From: Acanthornis magna
Taxonomy: Eukaryota; Chordata; Aves; Passeriformes; Acanthizidae
Assembly: GCA_036785705.1 (NCBI GenBank)
Contig: JAWUZG010000084.1
Coordinates: 14,645,501-14,709,500 of the forward strand
DNA length: 64,000 nucleotides
Direction: 5' to 3'
Program-made: the position numbers and the translations under genes
Notes under the pieces: generated by a model
What the model saw: the letters and a program-made list of their open reading frames with translations, nothing else
Databases searched by the model: none
What the model was told of the DNA's origin: nothing
Part shown: positions 62,769 through 64,000 of the stretch, one piece after another
Layout: the number at the start of each line of letters is the position of its first letter
How positions within the stretch are numbered: position 1 is the first letter of the stretch

Positions 62769-62910
62769 ATGGCGGCGTCCCTGTGGCTGAGCGGCGGCGG
62801 GGAGCGGGTGCTGAGGCTGCTGCGGGCCGGGCGCTCGGCGCTGGGCGCGGGGCTCTCCCTCCCCGCACGGGCAGGATGGAGGCACCTGCACGGGACCCGG
62901 GAGCTTCTGG
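62769..62910 (+). CDS. PDHX: PDHX exon 1, E3-binding protein of pyruvate dehydrogenase complex (partial)
   Basis: The exon codes for 47 residues plus one base, MAASLWLSGGGERVLRLLRA through WRHLHGTRELL, ending at CTGG|GTGAGT. It is an arginine-rich, acid-poor mitochondrial leader. Human PDHX begins MAAS and ends its first exon with a comparable W-R-x-x-H-x-T motif and then Gly, so identity rests on this weak similarity plus the head-to-head position with APIP. The mature protein tethers dihydrolipoamide dehydrogenase (E3) to the E2 core in the mitochondrial matrix. The lipoyl, E3-binding and inner-core domains lie on exons beyond the right edge. Confidence 0.85.
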
Positions 62911-64000
62911 GTGAGTGGCGGGCTGGGGCGATGGCTGCCCTACTGCGGGCACCTGCGGCGGAGAGAGGGCTGAGAGCCGCTGGTTGCGGTGGGTTGACCC
63001 TGGCTGGATGTCAGGCATTCACCCAAGCCGCTCTGTCGCTGCCCTCCGCAGCTGGGCAGGGGAGAGAAAGTATATCAGAAGGTTTGTGTGTTAAGGACAG
63101 GGAGAGACTACTCGTCAATTACGGTCATGGGCAGAACAGACTCGATTTGAGAATATTAATTAAGTTTATTGCCAATCAAAATCAGAGCCGGATAATGAGA
63201 AGGGGGAGGGGGGAAAAGTTAAAAACATCTTTCCTTCGCCCTTGCCTGCTTTCCAGGCTCTACCTCCTCCCTTCCCGCTGCGCAGGGAGACGGGACGGTC
63301 AGTTTCATCCCGTGTTGTTACTGCCGCTGCTCAGCGAGAGGAGTCGGAGTGTTCCCCTGCTCCTGCTCTCCCTACGGGAGACAGTTCTCCACGAACTTCT
63401 CCGGCGTGAGTCCTTCCTGTGGGCTGCAGTTCTCCATGAGCTGGGGGAGAAGCAAAGGTTGCGGCGGGTGGTGGGAGCTGTGCTGCCCGGTGTTCCCGGG
63501 GCTGGTGCCGGGGTGGAGAGGAAAGCAGGGCCCGCGGTGTGCTGGGCAGAAACTGAACAGTGACCCATGAGGAGGTGGATGAGGTGAGGTGGGCGTGGGT
63601 TTGTTTGGCAGAGTATGTTTGGTTTGGTCTCACCGTTGAAAACAGGAGAGTGTTTTCTAAGCATAAGTATAGCTAAGCACTGAAAGGGAAAGTTTTTTAT
63701 TTGTTTTTTCATGGTTCGTGCTTGGCAATTCCACCACATTTCTGCCATCTTACTCTCCAGGTAATGTTTCAGGAAACTGGAGAAGGGCGTGTAATGTATA
63801 TTTTATGTAATTCTGTTTGGTTTTTTAATGGAGAAATAGAGTTTGAGTTTATTAATTGCATGTGTAGCATTCTACATAGAAGTCAAGGTGTGAGGTTATG
63901 ACAACAACCTTTCAAGATGCATTTTTCAGGAGTTGTTGTTACACTGTTATCAGGCAGATCATCTACTGTTCCATGTTTTCCTATGTCTCTAAGAGATGTG
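62911..64000 (+). other. PDHX intron 1 (5' part, continues past window)
   Basis: The intron starts with a consensus GTGAGT donor. It carries a truncated LTR in antisense from 62,985. After about 63,560 the sequence becomes AT-richer and unique-looking, and no second PDHX exon (lipoyl-domain sequence) is seen before the window ends. Confidence 0.8.
62985..63560 (-). mobile_element. Truncated avian endogenous-retrovirus LTR, antisense in PDHX intron 1
   Basis: In minus-strand sense the element ends GGGTCAACCCACCGCA at 62,985, preceded by CAGCCAGG and AAGCGGCTT-type sequence. An AATAAA polyadenylation signal lies near 63,165, beside a GATTGGCAATAAACTTAATT stretch, and then a GC-rich body. That order is the 3' (R-U5) end of an LTR family I know from many bird genomes. 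Its antisense strand gives the tell-tale repeated translation VLHELL...RESF (63,385-63,440). Resemblance is clear to about 63,445 and uncertain to 63,560. The 5' part is missing, and no target duplication could be found. Confidence 0.78.

Larger units (their letters stand above)
62262..62975. promoter_or_regulatory. CpG-rich block with bidirectional APIP/PDHX promoter
   Basis: CpG dinucleotides are dense here, whereas the other 60 kb are CpG-poor. The block contains both first exons: the APIP start codon (62,358-62,360, minus) and the PDHX start codon (62,769-62,771, plus) point away from each other with 408 bp between them. No TATA box is evident. An exact AAGATGGCGGC, the YY1 consensus, covers the PDHX start (62,766-62,776). 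The APIP start lies in the related string CATGGCGGC. Transcription start sites cannot be placed from sequence alone. Confidence 0.85.

Noticed and set aside
62398..63018. Minus-strand frame of 206 codons, Pro/Ala/Arg-rich
   Set aside because: A frame lacking stops because of CpG-rich composition. It is antisense to PDHX exon 1 and resembles no protein family.
62637..63563. Plus-strand open frame of about 308 codons
   Set aside because: It is PDHX exon 1 in frame with upstream GC-rich DNA, reading through a consensus donor (62,911) into an antisense LTR. Not a separate protein.
1..64000. AP-1 (TGAGTCA/TGACTCA) sites scattered through the window
   Set aside because: I counted about ten by eye, close to the roughly eight expected by chance in 64 kb, and they do not cluster.
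63561..64000. PDHX exon 2 searched for
   Set aside because: No sequence like the N-terminal lipoyl domain is present before the window ends; intron 1 continues beyond the right edge.
1..64000. tRNA, rRNA, microRNA, CRISPR or operon-type structures
   Set aside because: None recognised on either strand; the only clean hairpin (34,566-34,583) is too short to be a microRNA precursor.

Overview
This is vertebrate nuclear DNA, almost certainly from a bird. The recognisable LINEs are all CR1-type, three retroviral LTRs belong to families I know from bird genomes, and there are no Alu, L1 or other mammalian repeats. Genes are split by GT-AG introns. The only strong CpG-rich stretch is at the right end.

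Layout. About 1-49,600 is gene-poor, mostly AT-rich intergenic DNA with no coding exon I can defend. It holds CR1 fragments at 6.9-7.8, 20.4, 28.6-28.9 and 37.2-38.3 kb, one solo LTR (41,461-42,033) and one internally deleted LTR (26,916-27,064). The rest is unique sequence with a few motif-dense blocks that look more like regulatory DNA than genes. From 49.6 to 50.4 kb two minus-strand reading frames can be joined by a phase-compatible intron; they are the best candidate for an undescribed gene or alternative transcript, but remain unproven.

From 51,069 to 62,360 lies a complete seven-exon APIP coding region on the minus strand. APIP is methylthioribulose-1-phosphate dehydratase of the methionine salvage pathway. 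All six introns obey GT-AG, all phases match, and the 233-residue product keeps the zinc-binding histidines and the catalytic Cys and Glu. Its start codon sits in a CpG-rich block shared with PDHX exon 1 (62,769-62,910, plus strand), which encodes the mitochondrial leader of the E3-binding protein of the pyruvate dehydrogenase complex. The two start codons face away from each other across 408 bp, so a bidirectional promoter is the natural reading. The remaining PDHX exons lie beyond the right edge.

APIP and PDHX are also head-to-head in human 11p13, with EHF on the far side of APIP. By synteny the left 50 kb should therefore be the EHF-APIP intergenic interval, which in human holds a cystic-fibrosis lung-disease modifier signal. 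EHF itself is not visible here. I found no RNA genes, CRISPR arrays, operons or intact mobile elements.
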